A stretch of 64,000 nucleotides of DNA from Pontibacter rufus. GTDB taxonomy: Bacteria; Bacteroidota; Bacteroidia; Cytophagales; Hymenobacteraceae. Numbering within the stretch: position 1 is the first letter of the stretch; the number at the start of each line of letters is the position of its first letter. Both the position numbers and the translations under genes were made by a program. The notes beneath the pieces are model-generated. The model was given only the letters and a program-made list of their open reading frames with translations. It ran no database searches and was not told the DNA's origin. Location of the stretch: positions 1 through 64,000 of the forward strand of contig NZ_JADQDR010000006.1 in the NCBI RefSeq assembly GCF_015694705.1, read 5' to 3'. This document shows positions 8,463 to 17,800 of this stretch, piece after piece.

Positions 8463-8752
8463 GCACTTTTCTCACAACTTCATATCACAAACAAGCCCCA
8501 TTACAGTAAAAGTTAAAAAAACTAAAAAAAATTATCAACAGGTAGTTGTGGATATATACTTGCTATAAACTGCTATATAACAGACACATACGCAAAAATA
8601 TAAAAATATTTATTTTAGAATCTTTATACTTCTTTTAGCGCTATATCACCATTTGCGAAAAAAAAAATATACCTATAAAGTCTTTCAGTTTTGTATCTTT
8701 GTCCCATGCAATGGTTTAAGTAGCCGGAGCTGTCCAGTTTCAATTACTTTAT
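8463..8752. other. AT-rich clpP-clpX spacer with DnaA-box-like sites
   Basis: No gene is visible. The spacer is strongly AT-rich, with long A-runs around 8525 and 8660. Two inverted DnaA-box-like 9-mers lie at 8532-8540 (TTATCAACA) and 8547-8555 (TGTGGATAT), each one mismatch from TTATCCACA or its complement. A candidate clpX -7 box is at 8694-8701. Confidence 0.45.
8694..8701 (+). promoter_or_regulatory. Candidate clpX -7 element
   Basis: TATCTTTG fits TAnnTTTG and would start a transcript near 8707, about 46 nt before clpX. No TTG lies at the usual -33 distance. Confidence 0.45.
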
Positions 8753-9979
8753 ATGGCTGAAATTACCTGCTCATTTTGCGGAAAGAACAAAAAGGATGTA
8801 TCGGTGATGATCTCCGGTATCAATGCACACATCTGTGACCGTTGTATCGGGCAGGCGCAGCAAATCCTCAACGAGGAGAATAAAATACGCGCTAACAGCC
8901 GTACACCGAAGTTTAACCTGATGAAACCCAAGGAGATGAAAGCTTATCTCGACCAGTTTGTGGTGGGCCAGGATCAGGCAAAAAAGGTGATGTCGGTGGC
9001 GGTGTATAACCATTACAAGCGCCTAATGCAGCGCACCAACGAAGATGATGTGGTAATTGAGAAGTCCAACATCATTATGGTGGGCGAAACGGGCACGGGC
9101 AAAACATACCTGGCGCGTATGATGGCGGGTATTCTGCAGGTGCCGTTCTGTATAGCTGATGCCACTGTGCTAACCGAAGCCGGTTATGTGGGCGAGGATG
9201 TGGAAAGTATACTTACCCGCCTGCTGCAGGCTGCCGATTACAATGTAGAATCTGCCGAACGCGGCATTGTATACATTGATGAGATTGACAAAATTGCCCG
9301 TAAAAGCGACAATCCGTCTATAACCCGCGATGTGAGTGGTGAAGGTGTGCAGCAGGCTTTGCTGAAGTTGCTGGAAGGTACTGTAGTAAACGTGCCACCG
9401 CAGGGCGGACGCAAGCACCCGGAGCAGAAAATGATTACGGTAAACACTGAGAATATCCTCTTTATCTGCGGCGGCGCTTTTGTCGGCATCGACAGGGTAA
9501 TCAAAAACCGCCTGAACACGCGCCCTATCGGCTTCTCTAAGTCGAAGATGGATGAAGTGGAAGAACAGGAGAATTTCCTGAACTACATAACAGCACAGGA
9601 TTTGAAAAACTTCGGCCTGATACCAGAACTTATCGGCCGCCTGCCGGTACTCACCCACCTGGACCCACTGGACAAAGAAACCCTGCGTCAGATCCTACTG
9701 GAACCCAAGAACTCTATTGTGAAGCAGTACAAGCGCCTTTTTGAGATGGAAAACATTTCGCTTTCCTTTGATGATGACGCCCTGGATTACATTGTAGAAA
9801 AAGCATCGGAGTATAAGTTGGGTGCCCGCGGCCTGCGTTCTATCTGCGAAGGCATTATGACCGATGCCATGTTCGAGCTGCCGTCTGATGATGCAGGTGC
9901 CCAGGAACTGGTGATTACCGGCGACTACGCCCGCAAGAAATTCGACAAATCCACGCTGAAGCAGCTGCGCGTTGCCTGA
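8753..9979 (+). CDS. clpX: ClpX ATPase, substrate-unfolding subunit of ClpXP
   Basis: A 408-residue AAA+ unfoldase that recognises tagged substrates, unfolds them and threads them into ClpP. The N-terminal zinc-binding domain has CSFCGK and CDRCIGQ (four cysteines within the first 35 residues). Walker A is GETGTGKT near residue 112 and Walker B is [10 protein letters not shown] near 175. The C-terminal small domain contains the sensor-2 segment GARGLRS. The length is normal. An AGT-ATA-CTT codon run inside the gene is one instance of the window-wide heptamer described in the findings. Confidence 0.97.
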   Translation: MAEITCSFCGKNKKDVSVMISGINAHICDRCIGQAQQILNEENKIRANSRTPKFNLMKPKEMKAYLDQFVVGQDQAKKVMSVAVYNHYKRLMQRTNEDDVVIEKSNIIMVGETGTGKTYLARMMAGILQVPFCIADATVLTEAGYVGEDVESILTRLLQAADYNVESAERGIVYIDEIDKIARKSDNPSITRDVSGEGVQQALLKLLEGTVVNVPPQGGRKHPEQKMITVNTENILFICGGAFVGIDRVIKNRLNTRPIGFSKSKMDEVEEQENFLNYITAQDLKNFGLIPELIGRLPVLTHLDPLDKETLRQILLEPKNSIVKQYKRLFEMENISLSFDDDALDYIVEKASEYKLGARGLRSICEGIMTDAMFELPSDDAGAQELVITGDYARKKFDKSTLKQLRVA

Positions 9980-10008
9980 GAAGTATAAAGCAAGTATACC
10001 ATATATAA

Positions 10009-10042
10009 ACAGAAAGCCCCGGCAAATGCCGGGGCTTTCTGT
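10009..10042 (+). terminator. Terminator after clpX
   Basis: A perfect 15-bp GC-rich stem (ACAGAAAGCCCCGGC) with loop AAAT and a short T-run, 30 bp past the stop. Confidence 0.85.
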
Positions 10043-10054
10043 TTATACTTACCC

Positions 10055-10198
10055 GCTGCCGCAAGTTTGAGTGCAGCGATAATTTATCGTTTTTCATGAG
10101 GCAAGTTATCAACTTGCGCGTATTCATAGTATAATTTACGCAAGATAAAACTTGCGGCCATTTACAACCACATTGCCCTATCGCTAAACTTGCGGCAT
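10055..10198. repeat. Palindromic repeat cluster, CCGCAAGTTTGAG family
   Basis: The left part reads GCCGCAAGTTTGAGTGCAGCG. The right end carries its inverted, slightly shortened copy (10179-10198). In between are further CAAGTT/AACTTG inverted pairs. Related copies lie at 44543-44579 and 44713-44745, also in intergenic DNA, so this is a dispersed family rather than a single hairpin. Placed between convergent clpX and lpxB. Confidence 0.6.
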
Positions 10199-10209
10199 AA
10201 AAAATCTTT

Positions 10210-11325
10210 CTATCCTTCTTGCAGATACTTGACCATCAGTTCGGCAGCACGCTCGGCTGTTCTGTAGTTTCCTATTTTGCTGCGCACCAGGGCATATCCT
10301 TCTTTCTGCTTCTGTATAAAGTGTTTGTCGAATAGTATCTCTTTCAACTCATGGACGATCTTCTTAGGAGTGAAATCCTCCTGAATCAATTCTACCACGA
10401 CGGGCTTGTCCGCAATTAAATTTACAAGCGAGATATAGGGCACTTTAATTACCATTTTGGCGATAGCATAGGAAATGGCGCTGGTTTTATAGCATACTAC
10501 CTGCGGCACCCCAAACAGGGCTGTCTCGAGGGTGGCGGTGCCGGATGTTACCAGCGCAGCTTTGGCATGTGCAAGCAGGTCGTAGGTTTGGTCGTATACT
10601 ATCTTGATGTTCGGGTCTTTGTTATACTGCTCGTAATAGGCTGCGGAGAAATTGGAAACGCCTGCCACCACAAACTGGTAATCGCGGAATGAGGGTAGTA
10701 CGCGCAACATCACATGCAGCATATTTTCTATCTCCTGCTTGCGGCTGCCCGGCAGTATGGCAATAATGGGCTTGTTGTTGTAAAGTTTGTTCCGGGATCT
10801 GAAGTCGGTGCTGGCTACGTGATCTGTTACCGAATCGTTCACCGGGTTACCTACATAATCCACTTTATAGTTAAAGCGGCTGTAAAATTCCTCCTCAAAA
10901 GGCATGATCACGAACATCCTATCCACATGCTTTTTGATGTTGTTGGCACGTCCCTGATTCCAGGCCCAGAGTTTAGGGGAGATGTAATAAAACACTTTCA
11001 GCCCACGGGCTTTGGCGAAACGGGCGATGCGCATGTTAAAGCCAGCATAATCTACCAGAACCACCACATCCGGCTTCCAGCGCTGGATATCGGCCTTACA
11101 AGCCTTAATAAAGCCAAGAATTTTGGGCAGATTACTTACTACTTCGGCAAAGCCCATAAAGGCCATGTCCTGGTAATGCTGCACCAACTCCATACCCGCA
11201 GCCTGCATCATATCGCCGCCCCACCCGCGTATGTCCGCTTCAGGATCTTGTACCCGCAGCTGCTTTATCAGGTTGGAAGCATGTAAATCGCCGGAACGCT
11301 CACCGGCTATAACATAGTATTTCAT
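10210..11325 (-). CDS. lpxB: Lipid-A-disaccharide synthase
   Basis: This 371-residue GT19 glycosyltransferase condenses UDP-2,3-diacylglucosamine with lipid X to form the lipid A disaccharide at the inner face of the inner membrane. The N-terminus MKYYVIAGERSGDLHASNL is the family signature. GFAEVVSNLPKI near residue 80 and LPGSRKQEI near 195 are further conserved blocks. It has its own near-consensus promoter at 11360-11388, although it follows queD on the same strand. Its presence agrees with hldD nearby and shows an LPS-bearing outer membrane. Confidence 0.95.
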   Translation of the reverse strand: MKYYVIAGERSGDLHASNLIKQLRVQDPEADIRGWGGDMMQAAGMELVQHYQDMAFMGFAEVVSNLPKILGFIKACKADIQRWKPDVVVLVDYAGFNMRIARFAKARGLKVFYYISPKLWAWNQGRANNIKKHVDRMFVIMPFEEEFYSRFNYKVDYVGNPVNDSVTDHVASTDFRSRNKLYNNKPIIAILPGSRKQEIENMLHVMLRVLPSFRDYQFVVAGVSNFSAAYYEQYNKDPNIKIVYDQTYDLLAHAKAALVTSGTATLETALFGVPQVVCYKTSAISYAIAKMVIKVPYISLVNLIADKPVVVELIQEDFTPKKIVHELKEILFDKHFIQKQKEGYALVRSKIGNYRTAERAAELMVKYLQEG

Positions 11326-11359
11326 GGAGATGTTGTGCTTTTAGAGCTGCCGGTGCAGG

Positions 11360-11388
11360 CAAAAGTATAAGCGGCTTACCGCAACCAA
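11360..11388 (-). promoter_or_regulatory. lpxB promoter
   Basis: On the minus strand TTG (11386-11388), 18 bases, then TACTTTTG (11360-11367). Expected start near 11354, giving a leader of about 30 nt. Confidence 0.6.
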
Positions 11389-11395
11389 TTGCTGC

Positions 11396-11818
11396 TTACT
11401 CGCCGAAATACTCTACGTAGTTGCGGGGGGTTTCGTATAGTTTAAGGCTATGCAAGGCAGCATTTTTATCTGAAATCTCAGCAATACGCGGCGCCAGTAT
11501 TTTCCAGAACTCAATTACCAGGTTTTCTGTACTAGCCATCTTGTCTTCCATAAACGCGACATCCAGGTTCAGGTTTTTGTGGTCTACCTTGTCGATAACG
11601 TGCGTGCGGATAAGCGTGCTGAGCTTTTTGAGGTCGATTACAAACCCGGTGTCCGGATCAGGCTTCCCTTTCACGGTTACAATCAGATCGTAGTTGTGGC
11701 CGTGCCAGTTGGCATTGGCACAGGGCCCGAAAACCTCCTTGTTCTTAGCCAGCGACCAGTTTGGGTTGTGCAGTTTGTGGGCTGCGTTAAAGTGCTCTAA
11801 CCTGCTTACGTAAATCAT
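11396..11818 (-). CDS. 6-pyruvoyltetrahydropterin synthase/QueD-family protein
   Basis: The 140-residue enzyme of the T-fold superfamily converts 7,8-dihydroneopterin triphosphate either to 6-carboxy-tetrahydropterin (queuosine route) or to 6-pyruvoyl-tetrahydropterin. The zinc ligands are His15 in the HFNAAH segment and the WHGHNYD pair. The C-terminal LYETPRNYVEYFGE is typical. The open frame extends 27 codons upstream, but those lie inside the upstream permease gene, and MIYVSRLEHFNAAH is the natural start. One base separates it from the permease stop, so the two are co-transcribed, for no obvious functional reason. Confidence 0.88.
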   Translation of the reverse strand: MIYVSRLEHFNAAHKLHNPNWSLAKNKEVFGPCANANWHGHNYDLIVTVKGKPDPDTGFVIDLKKLSTLIRTHVIDKVDHKNLNLDVAFMEDKMASTENLVIEFWKILAPRIAEISDKNAALHSLKLYETPRNYVEYFGE

Positions 11819-11819
11819 G

Positions 11820-12827
11820 CTAACCTCTGAAGTTGTAATTTTTTCTGAACAGCAAATATACAAAGAAAGGAACACCAAAGAACGAAGTAATGATTCCAAT
11901 TGGTAATCCGGCAGGCGGATAAATCAGGCGGGAGAGCAAATCGCAGAGCAGCATAAAAAAACCGCCGATAAATGCGCAGAACAGCAGGTTCCAGCGGCCT
12001 GTAGTACCCATCAACCCGCGCGCTACATGCGGTATGATTAAGCCAACAAAACCAATCGGTCCCGACGTGGCTACCGCAAAACCTGTTACTACAGATATGG
12101 TAGCAAGTATAATCCAGCGGGTGCGCGCTACCCGTACGCCCAGCGCCTGCGCCCGTTCCGCGCCCAGCAAAAGTATGTTAAGTTGCTTCTGGTAAAAAGC
12201 AAACAGCAGTAACGCCAGCAGCAGCGCCGTTGCCGGGTAAGGCAATAAATCCCAACTGGCGCGCTCAAAGCTGCCCATCGACCAGAAAATAACAGCCTTT
12301 AACTTACCTTCGGAGTCGGACAAAAAAGTGAGCAAACCCACGATGGCGGTTCCGAGAGAACTAATAGCAATGCCGGCCAGCAGCAGTTGCGCCGGAATAA
12401 GCTGCCGCTTGCGGTAACCCAGCATTACCACTACCAGCGTAACGATGAAAGCACCAGCCAGCGCGAAAACGGGCGGCATATAAATTCCGGCCAACGTCAT
12501 CGGCACAAAGCCAAAGAAAACAATTACCGCTCCCAAGGAGGCACCGGAAGCGGTACCGAGCAGGTATGGGTCAGCCAGGCCGTTGTTTACCATCGCCTGC
12601 ATCAGGTATCCGCAAAAAGCCAGCGAAGCGCCTACCACCAGCGCCAGCAACAGCCGTGGCAGCCGCAGATGTATGATGGCAAAATGCGTGGTGTTATCGG
12701 CATTGTAATGAAGAAATGCATTGGCAATCGTAGCCGCATCAGACTCAAAAGACCCCACCTGTAAGCCCAGCAGTAAAATTATCAGGACCAGCAGCAAGGC
12801 AAGTATAAAGTATGCAGCCTGCCTCAT
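11820..12827 (-). CDS. FecCD/BtuC-family ABC transporter permease
   Basis: The 335-residue inner-membrane permease imports ferric siderophores, heme or cobalamin. It shows about ten hydrophobic segments. The conserved blocks RLPRLLLALVVGASLAFCG and GPIGFVGLIIPHVAR are hallmarks of the FecCD family; the latter contains the coupling-helix region that meets the ATPase. It overlaps the upstream binding-protein gene by four bases (ATGA). The ATPase gene expected in such operons is absent here. The substrate cannot be decided from sequence. Confidence 0.92.
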   Translation of the reverse strand: MRQAAYFILALLLVLIILLLGLQVGSFESDAATIANAFLHYNADNTTHFAIIHLRLPRLLLALVVGASLAFCGYLMQAMVNNGLADPYLLGTASGASLGAVIVFFGFVPMTLAGIYMPPVFALAGAFIVTLVVVMLGYRKRQLIPAQLLLAGIAISSLGTAIVGLLTFLSDSEGKLKAVIFWSMGSFERASWDLLPYPATALLLALLLFAFYQKQLNILLLGAERAQALGVRVARTRWIILATISVVTGFAVATSGPIGFVGLIIPHVARGLMGTTGRWNLLFCAFIGGFFMLLCDLLSRLIYPPAGLPIGIITSFFGVPFFVYLLFRKNYNFRG

Positions 12828-13774
12828 GGGTATAAAAACCGCTCCAGTTCCAGTATGGATTCTACCACGCGCGGACCCGGGCGCTCCAACAGGTTCCCGG
12901 TTGGTTCATAGAGTCGTTTATTTTGATAAGCCTTGATTCTGCGCAATTCCGGGTAGAGGCTGAAGAACTTTTCCTCGAAAACTTCAGGCGAATCGCCCAG
13001 CAGCACATCCGGGTTCAACTTCAGAATATACTCGCGCGTCAGGGCGGGGTAAGGCTGTTCAAAGACTTCCTGCACCGCGTTTTCCGCTCCCAGAATGTGC
13101 AACTTGTCCGTAAAAATCGTATTCTGCCCGTACACGTAAATCGGGTCCTTCCACGTAATAGCCAGCACGCGCTGCGGATCTTTCTCCTGCTGATGGCGCT
13201 TCCGGATTACAGCCACTTGCTCCCGCAGCGAATCGGCCAGATGCTGCGCCTGCTGCTCCCGGCCCATTATCCGCCCGATGTCTTCGAGGCCGGAGAAAAT
13301 ATCTTCCACCTTTTCATACTTCTGATAGTATACCGGTATGTTCAGCTCCTGGAGCCGGGCTGCCACATCGAGCGGCGTGATGCCTTCTATCGTAAAAATT
13401 ATATCAGGCTTCAGGCGCAGCACCTGCTCGTAATCTACCGGATAATTGTTTACGACAGGCTTGCCCAAAGCGGCAGCCGGGTAGTCATCGTTCTGCGTAC
13501 GGCCTACGATATTGGCTGTATCTACCACAGCAAACAGCATTTCCGTCATAGATGAGGCCAGCGCCATCACCCGCTTTGGCGGTTCTGACAGGCGGATTTC
13601 CCGGCCTAAATCGTCGTGCAGTACTATCTTACTCTGTCCTGCTTTTTTCTCATGGCTGCAGGCCGCTAAAAGCAACACCAAGAAAAGACACAGCAGGCAA
13701 AGGCTTCTGAAGTATGATTTTGTTTTTTCTTTCAACGTATAGCAATGGCAGCGCTGCACAAGGCAGTCCGGCAC
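12824..13774 (-). CDS. ABC transporter substrate-binding lipoprotein (BtuF/FecB type)
   Basis: The protein captures the iron complex or cobalamin outside the inner membrane. A hydrophobic signal ends in a lipobox LLLAAC (Cys39 of the longest frame). The mature part has the helical-backbone class III binding fold: PKRVMALASSMTEMLFAV, then YEQVLRLKPDIIF, later TREYILKLNPDVLLGD. The ATG start at 13774 gives an unusually long, cysteine-containing leader. A TTG at 13735 (MKEKTKSYFRS...) would give a standard signal peptide and may be the true start. It is the first gene of the operon, divergent from hldD, with an inverted repeat between them. Confidence 0.9.
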   Translation of the reverse strand: MPDCLVQRCHCYTLKEKTKSYFRSLCLLCLFLVLLLAACSHEKKAGQSKIVLHDDLGREIRLSEPPKRVMALASSMTEMLFAVVDTANIVGRTQNDDYPAAALGKPVVNNYPVDYEQVLRLKPDIIFTIEGITPLDVAARLQELNIPVYYQKYEKVEDIFSGLEDIGRIMGREQQAQHLADSLREQVAVIRKRHQQEKDPQRVLAITWKDPIYVYGQNTIFTDKLHILGAENAVQEVFEQPYPALTREYILKLNPDVLLGDSPEVFEEKFFSLYPELRRIKAYQNKRLYEPTGNLLERPGPRVVESILELERFLYP

Positions 13775-13785
13775 CGGATTATTTT

Positions 13786-13807
13786 CGTAAATTTAGCGTA
13801 ATTTACG
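13786..13807. promoter_or_regulatory. Inverted repeat in the fecB-like/hldD divergent promoter
   Basis: CGTAAATT (13786-13793), a 6-bp spacer TAGCGT, then AATTTACG (13800-13807): a perfect 8-bp inverted repeat. It contains TAAATTTA, one base short of a -7 box on both strands. It could be an operator, for instance for a Fur-type regulator; that is inference. Confidence 0.4.
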
Positions 13808-13829
13808 TTACAGGCTTTAAAACTAAACT

Positions 13830-14795
13830 ATGATTGTAGTAACCGGCGCCGCAGGCTTTATTGCCAGTTGCCTTGTAGGCAGGCTAAACGAGGATAATTT
13901 TAATGACATTGTGGTGGTGGACAATTTTTCTGTCGCCAAAAAAGAAAAAAACTTAGAGGGCAAAAAGATAAAGGAGTTCGTGGATCGCGATAACTTTTTC
14001 GATTGGCTGGATGAAAACTACGAAGGCGTGGAATTCATTTTCCACCTGGGCGCACGCACCGACACCACCGAGACAAACCGGGATGTGCTCGACCTGCTGA
14101 ATCTCAACTACTCCAAAAAAGTATGGAATGCCTGCTGCGAATACCAAATTCCATTGGTATACGCCTCTTCAGCGGCTACCTACGGCGCAGGCACGCTGGG
14201 CTATGATGATGATGAAAGCATCATTCCGCTCTTGCAACCGCTTAACCCGTATGGCCGGTCAAAAAATGATTTCGATATCTGGGCGCTGGAGCAAACGGCA
14301 AAGCCTTTCTTCTGGGCCGGCCTCAAGTTTTTTAATGTGTATGGCCCTAACGAGTACCACAAAGGAAAAATGGCTTCCGTAATTTTCCATGCTTACAACC
14401 AGATTATGGAAAAAGGCCGGCTGGCGCTGTTCCGCTCCCACAATCCGGAGTATGCCGACGGCGAACAGATGCGCGATTTTATTTATGTAAAAGATGTGCT
14501 GGAAGTATGTATGTTTCTGATGCACCACCGCAAGAATTCCGGCATCTATAACTTAGGCACAGGCGAAGCCCGCACTTTTATGGCGCTGGCCCTGAACACC
14601 TTTGATGCCATGAACGCAGAAGCCAACATCGACTTTATAGACATGCCCCTGACCATCCGCGACAATTACCAGTATTTTACCGAAGCCAACATGCAAAAGC
14701 TGCGTTCTATCGGCTATGATAAACCTTTTTATACTTTAGAAGAAGGCGTAAAAGACTATGTGCAGAATTACCTGATGACAGGCAGGCAGCACTAA
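13830..14795 (+). CDS. hldD: ADP-L-glycero-D-manno-heptose-6-epimerase
   Basis: Final enzyme of ADP-heptose synthesis, inverting C6 of ADP-D-glycero-D-manno-heptose to supply the LPS inner core. The 321-residue short-chain dehydrogenase-like protein has the NAD(P)-binding motif TGAAGFIAS at residues 5-13 and the YxxxK catalytic pair Tyr141/Lys145 in NPYGRSKNDF. NVYGPNEYHKGKMASV near 170-185 is characteristic of HldD rather than GalE-type epimerases. It stands alone on the plus strand between two minus-strand operons and ends in a strong terminator. Confidence 0.94.
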   Translation: MIVVTGAAGFIASCLVGRLNEDNFNDIVVVDNFSVAKKEKNLEGKKIKEFVDRDNFFDWLDENYEGVEFIFHLGARTDTTETNRDVLDLLNLNYSKKVWNACCEYQIPLVYASSAATYGAGTLGYDDDESIIPLLQPLNPYGRSKNDFDIWALEQTAKPFFWAGLKFFNVYGPNEYHKGKMASVIFHAYNQIMEKGRLALFRSHNPEYADGEQMRDFIYVKDVLEVCMFLMHHRKNSGIYNLGTGEARTFMALALNTFDAMNAEANIDFIDMPLTIRDNYQYFTEANMQKLRSIGYDKPFYTLEEGVKDYVQNYLMTGRQH

Positions 14796-14820
14796 GTATA
14801 AAGTAGAAAATATAAAGTAT

Positions 14821-14852
14821 AAACCCGGTAGGTTCTAAAACCTACCGGGTTT
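14821..14852 (+). terminator. Terminator after hldD
   Basis: A perfect 14-bp stem, 14821-14834 with 14839-14852, loop CTAA, followed by Ts. Its minus-strand form also has T-rich flanks, so it may end the convergent barrel gene too. Confidence 0.85.
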
Positions 14853-14872
14853 TGCTATTTTTATCTACAATA

Positions 14873-17800
14873 CTAAAACAGCACCGACACCTGTGTACGG
14901 CCGGTGTGCACGGCGCCTATGCCATTGGCTTTGCGGCCGTCGTAGTTAAAAGAAAGATTCAGGCCGTTGCTCAGGCGCTGTTGCAGGTTCAGCGACCACG
15001 TCATGTTGTTGCCGGGACGTAGCGCGTTCAGTATTTCATAGCCTACATAGGAGTTCATGTCGCCGTCAAAAGCAATGTTTACATAGCGGATATTGCCTGA
15101 CATAGTGCGTTTGTTTACCTGGCTTAGCTTGGTTTCCAGCCCGAGCTCATGAAAGATGCCTTGCTGCTGGTTATCTGAAGCAGCCAGCACATCCTGCCGG
15201 ACAGCGAATTGGTACGTACCGGTAAAGCGCAGCTTTGTATTCGGCTGATAAGCCAACTCCGGGGTCAGTTGTTTTGTTTCGATTCTAAAGTTTTTCGAAT
15301 CAAGAAAGTTAGACTGGTTTTCCCGCACGTTCAGCTCTGAAATTAGTTGTGCACTCAGCACCTCGTTCAGGTTCAGGCGGCCAGTTAAAGTATGGCTGCC
15401 TACAATGCGTGTTTCGGTGCCGTTGGCGAGCAACGATTTCTGCTGGTTTTGCTGGAAAGTATACTCTACACCATAGTTGGGATTGCTGCGATTGAAGTAT
15501 ACCGTATTGCGCAGCGACTTAGCCAGTGAAATCAACGACGCATCCTCAAAGCTATCGCTAAAAGGATTGAAGCGGCTTGCCAGGTTATTGTCTGTTGTTT
15601 TCTTGTCGATGCTGACAAAGGTAAGTATGGAAAAACGCGATGCAAAGGCCTTCATTCCCGGCTTGCTATGCCAGCTGCGGGGTGTATTGGTAGTCAGGCG
15701 GTACGTGAAGTTATTTGTATAGGCATTCACGTATTCGTCGGTGGGCAGGAATATTTTGATGTAGCGCCGCTGGTCTGTGGTTTGCGCCTCCAGGTAATCG
15801 TTCAAGTTGTTGGGGTCGCCGCCCTCGCGCAGGTAATGCGTGCCCTGCCCCGGCAGTGTTTCCCGGAAAATAAAGATCTTCTTCAACTCCCGTCCCGTCC
15901 CCACCGCATAACTCAACTCCGACCGGAAAGCGCCATCCAGAACGCCCGTGCTCCAGTCTACGCGCGACTGTATGGTTTCCTCCTGTTTGCCATTTGCCAG
16001 TTTCAGCTTTCGATAGGTTGCCTGTAGCGCAAGCCTGTTTTCCGGGTTAAACTCAGTTTCCATCAGCGCATTGTAGGTCTGACCAATTTCCGGCAAGCCC
16101 ATATGCCCGTCGATCGTAGGCTGCCAGTCGGTGCGGTAGCTGTAGTCTGCCCGGAAGCGTGTGCGGGTTGTGTCGCTGCTCTCCACATACAGTAAGTGCT
16201 CCTCAAAATACTGCGCAGAGCCAATCACCGAATCCGAACCAAGCGCCGTAATCTTATTCTTATCAAAGCGGTACGTATAGCCCGGCGAGAATTTGCCAAA
16301 GTTATACTTCGCCCCCACATCCCCACGATACCACGTAGATTGCCGCTGCGGCTGCTCGCTATCCAGCATAAAAAAGTGGCTCAACAGTTCTAACCGGCCC
16401 AGCTGTTTCAGTACATCAACATAATGCTGCACACCATCCACCTGCCCGGCACGGTAGCGGCGGCTAACACGATAGTTGTACAGATTGGCCGCATCTTTCG
16501 CAGCTCCTACTGAAAAGTTAAAAATGTGATCGTCGGCTTTGGCTTCGGTATTGGTCAAACTCCAGTCGCGGTCAAATTCAATGGGGCGGTAACGGTCTAT
16601 CGATGTGAAATTTTCATCCGTATACTCATAGTTCAGCACACTGTTCAGCCGATAGGATTTCAGAAAGGGCAGCAGTTTGTCCTGTACCGTATAGCCGACG
16701 CGCACCGCTTTGCCATTATCATCCTGCGCATCTAAGTCAGAAAAGCGATTAACATCGTTTTGTGAACTTGCTCCTTCCACGTAAAAGTTAATACCTTTCT
16801 GCAGCTCGTAGTTAGCACCCAGGTTCATCATCTGCTTCTTTTTAGGCGTTGGCAGCACGCGGACCGGTGCATAATTTCCCTGCGGAACGCCGTTGAGGGG
16901 CGCCACCCACATGTATACGCGCCCGTTAATGGCACTTGTTGATACCACGTAATCGCCGCGCCCCTGCCCTACTTCCGAGAAACGCATGTTGTAAAAAGCG
17001 GAATCCGGGCTGGTTGTGTATACATAAATGGCAGCCATACTTTGCCCGTTGTTGTAGCTGGTATCGCGGCGGGCGTACAGCACCTGGCTTGCATCATAGG
17101 GCACCTGTTCGGCACCAGAGGTTACGGCCAATTGCAGGCTGTCGCCTATACTTGCCAGCAGGCGTTTTTCCGAATCGCCCAGGTCCAGGTTCAGCAGGCT
17201 GTTGGGGTTATCCGATTCGTTGTAGTAATTGGCGTACACGTTCAGTTTGCCGAGCTGCTGGTAATGGCTCAGGTGATAAATGCCGCGGCTATAGTTCTGG
17301 TCCGAATATTCGAAATCGACTTTGATGCGTGTATTTTTGGTGATGACGTGGCGGGTGGTAAAAGTAATCTCGGCCTGATTGTAGTCTATCACATAATCAT
17401 AGTCGTAGCCACGCATTAGCAATTTACCATCCAGAAATACGCGTTCCGAGTTGGCCAGCACAATGATGAAGCGCTCGTTGTTTGGCCCGGTGAGGCGGTA
17501 AGGGCCCAGCACGCCTTCCTGTGTTTGCAGGGTTTGCGAAGCGAATTTTCCTTTTGAAACAGAGGCCGCCACTGTCGTGATTCCCTCCCGCTCCGGCGAT
17601 TTTCCATTGGTAAATTCAAAAGCGCCGCCCTGCACATTTTTGTAGAACTGCATAAAGTATGACGGCCGGTTGCGCAGCACCACATCTCCTGCCGTGAGCT
17701 GCCAGAGCCGGTGTTTGAGCGTGATGTATACTTTGTCGAACTCCTGCAGTTGCTGCGTGTTGCCCTCCGGCTGAAACGGGATATTCTGGTCTGTAATGGC

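Noticed and set aside
7645..8475. 276-residue frame antisense to clpP
   Set aside because: It covers clpP and its terminator; the clpP reading is certain from the Ser-His-Asp triad.
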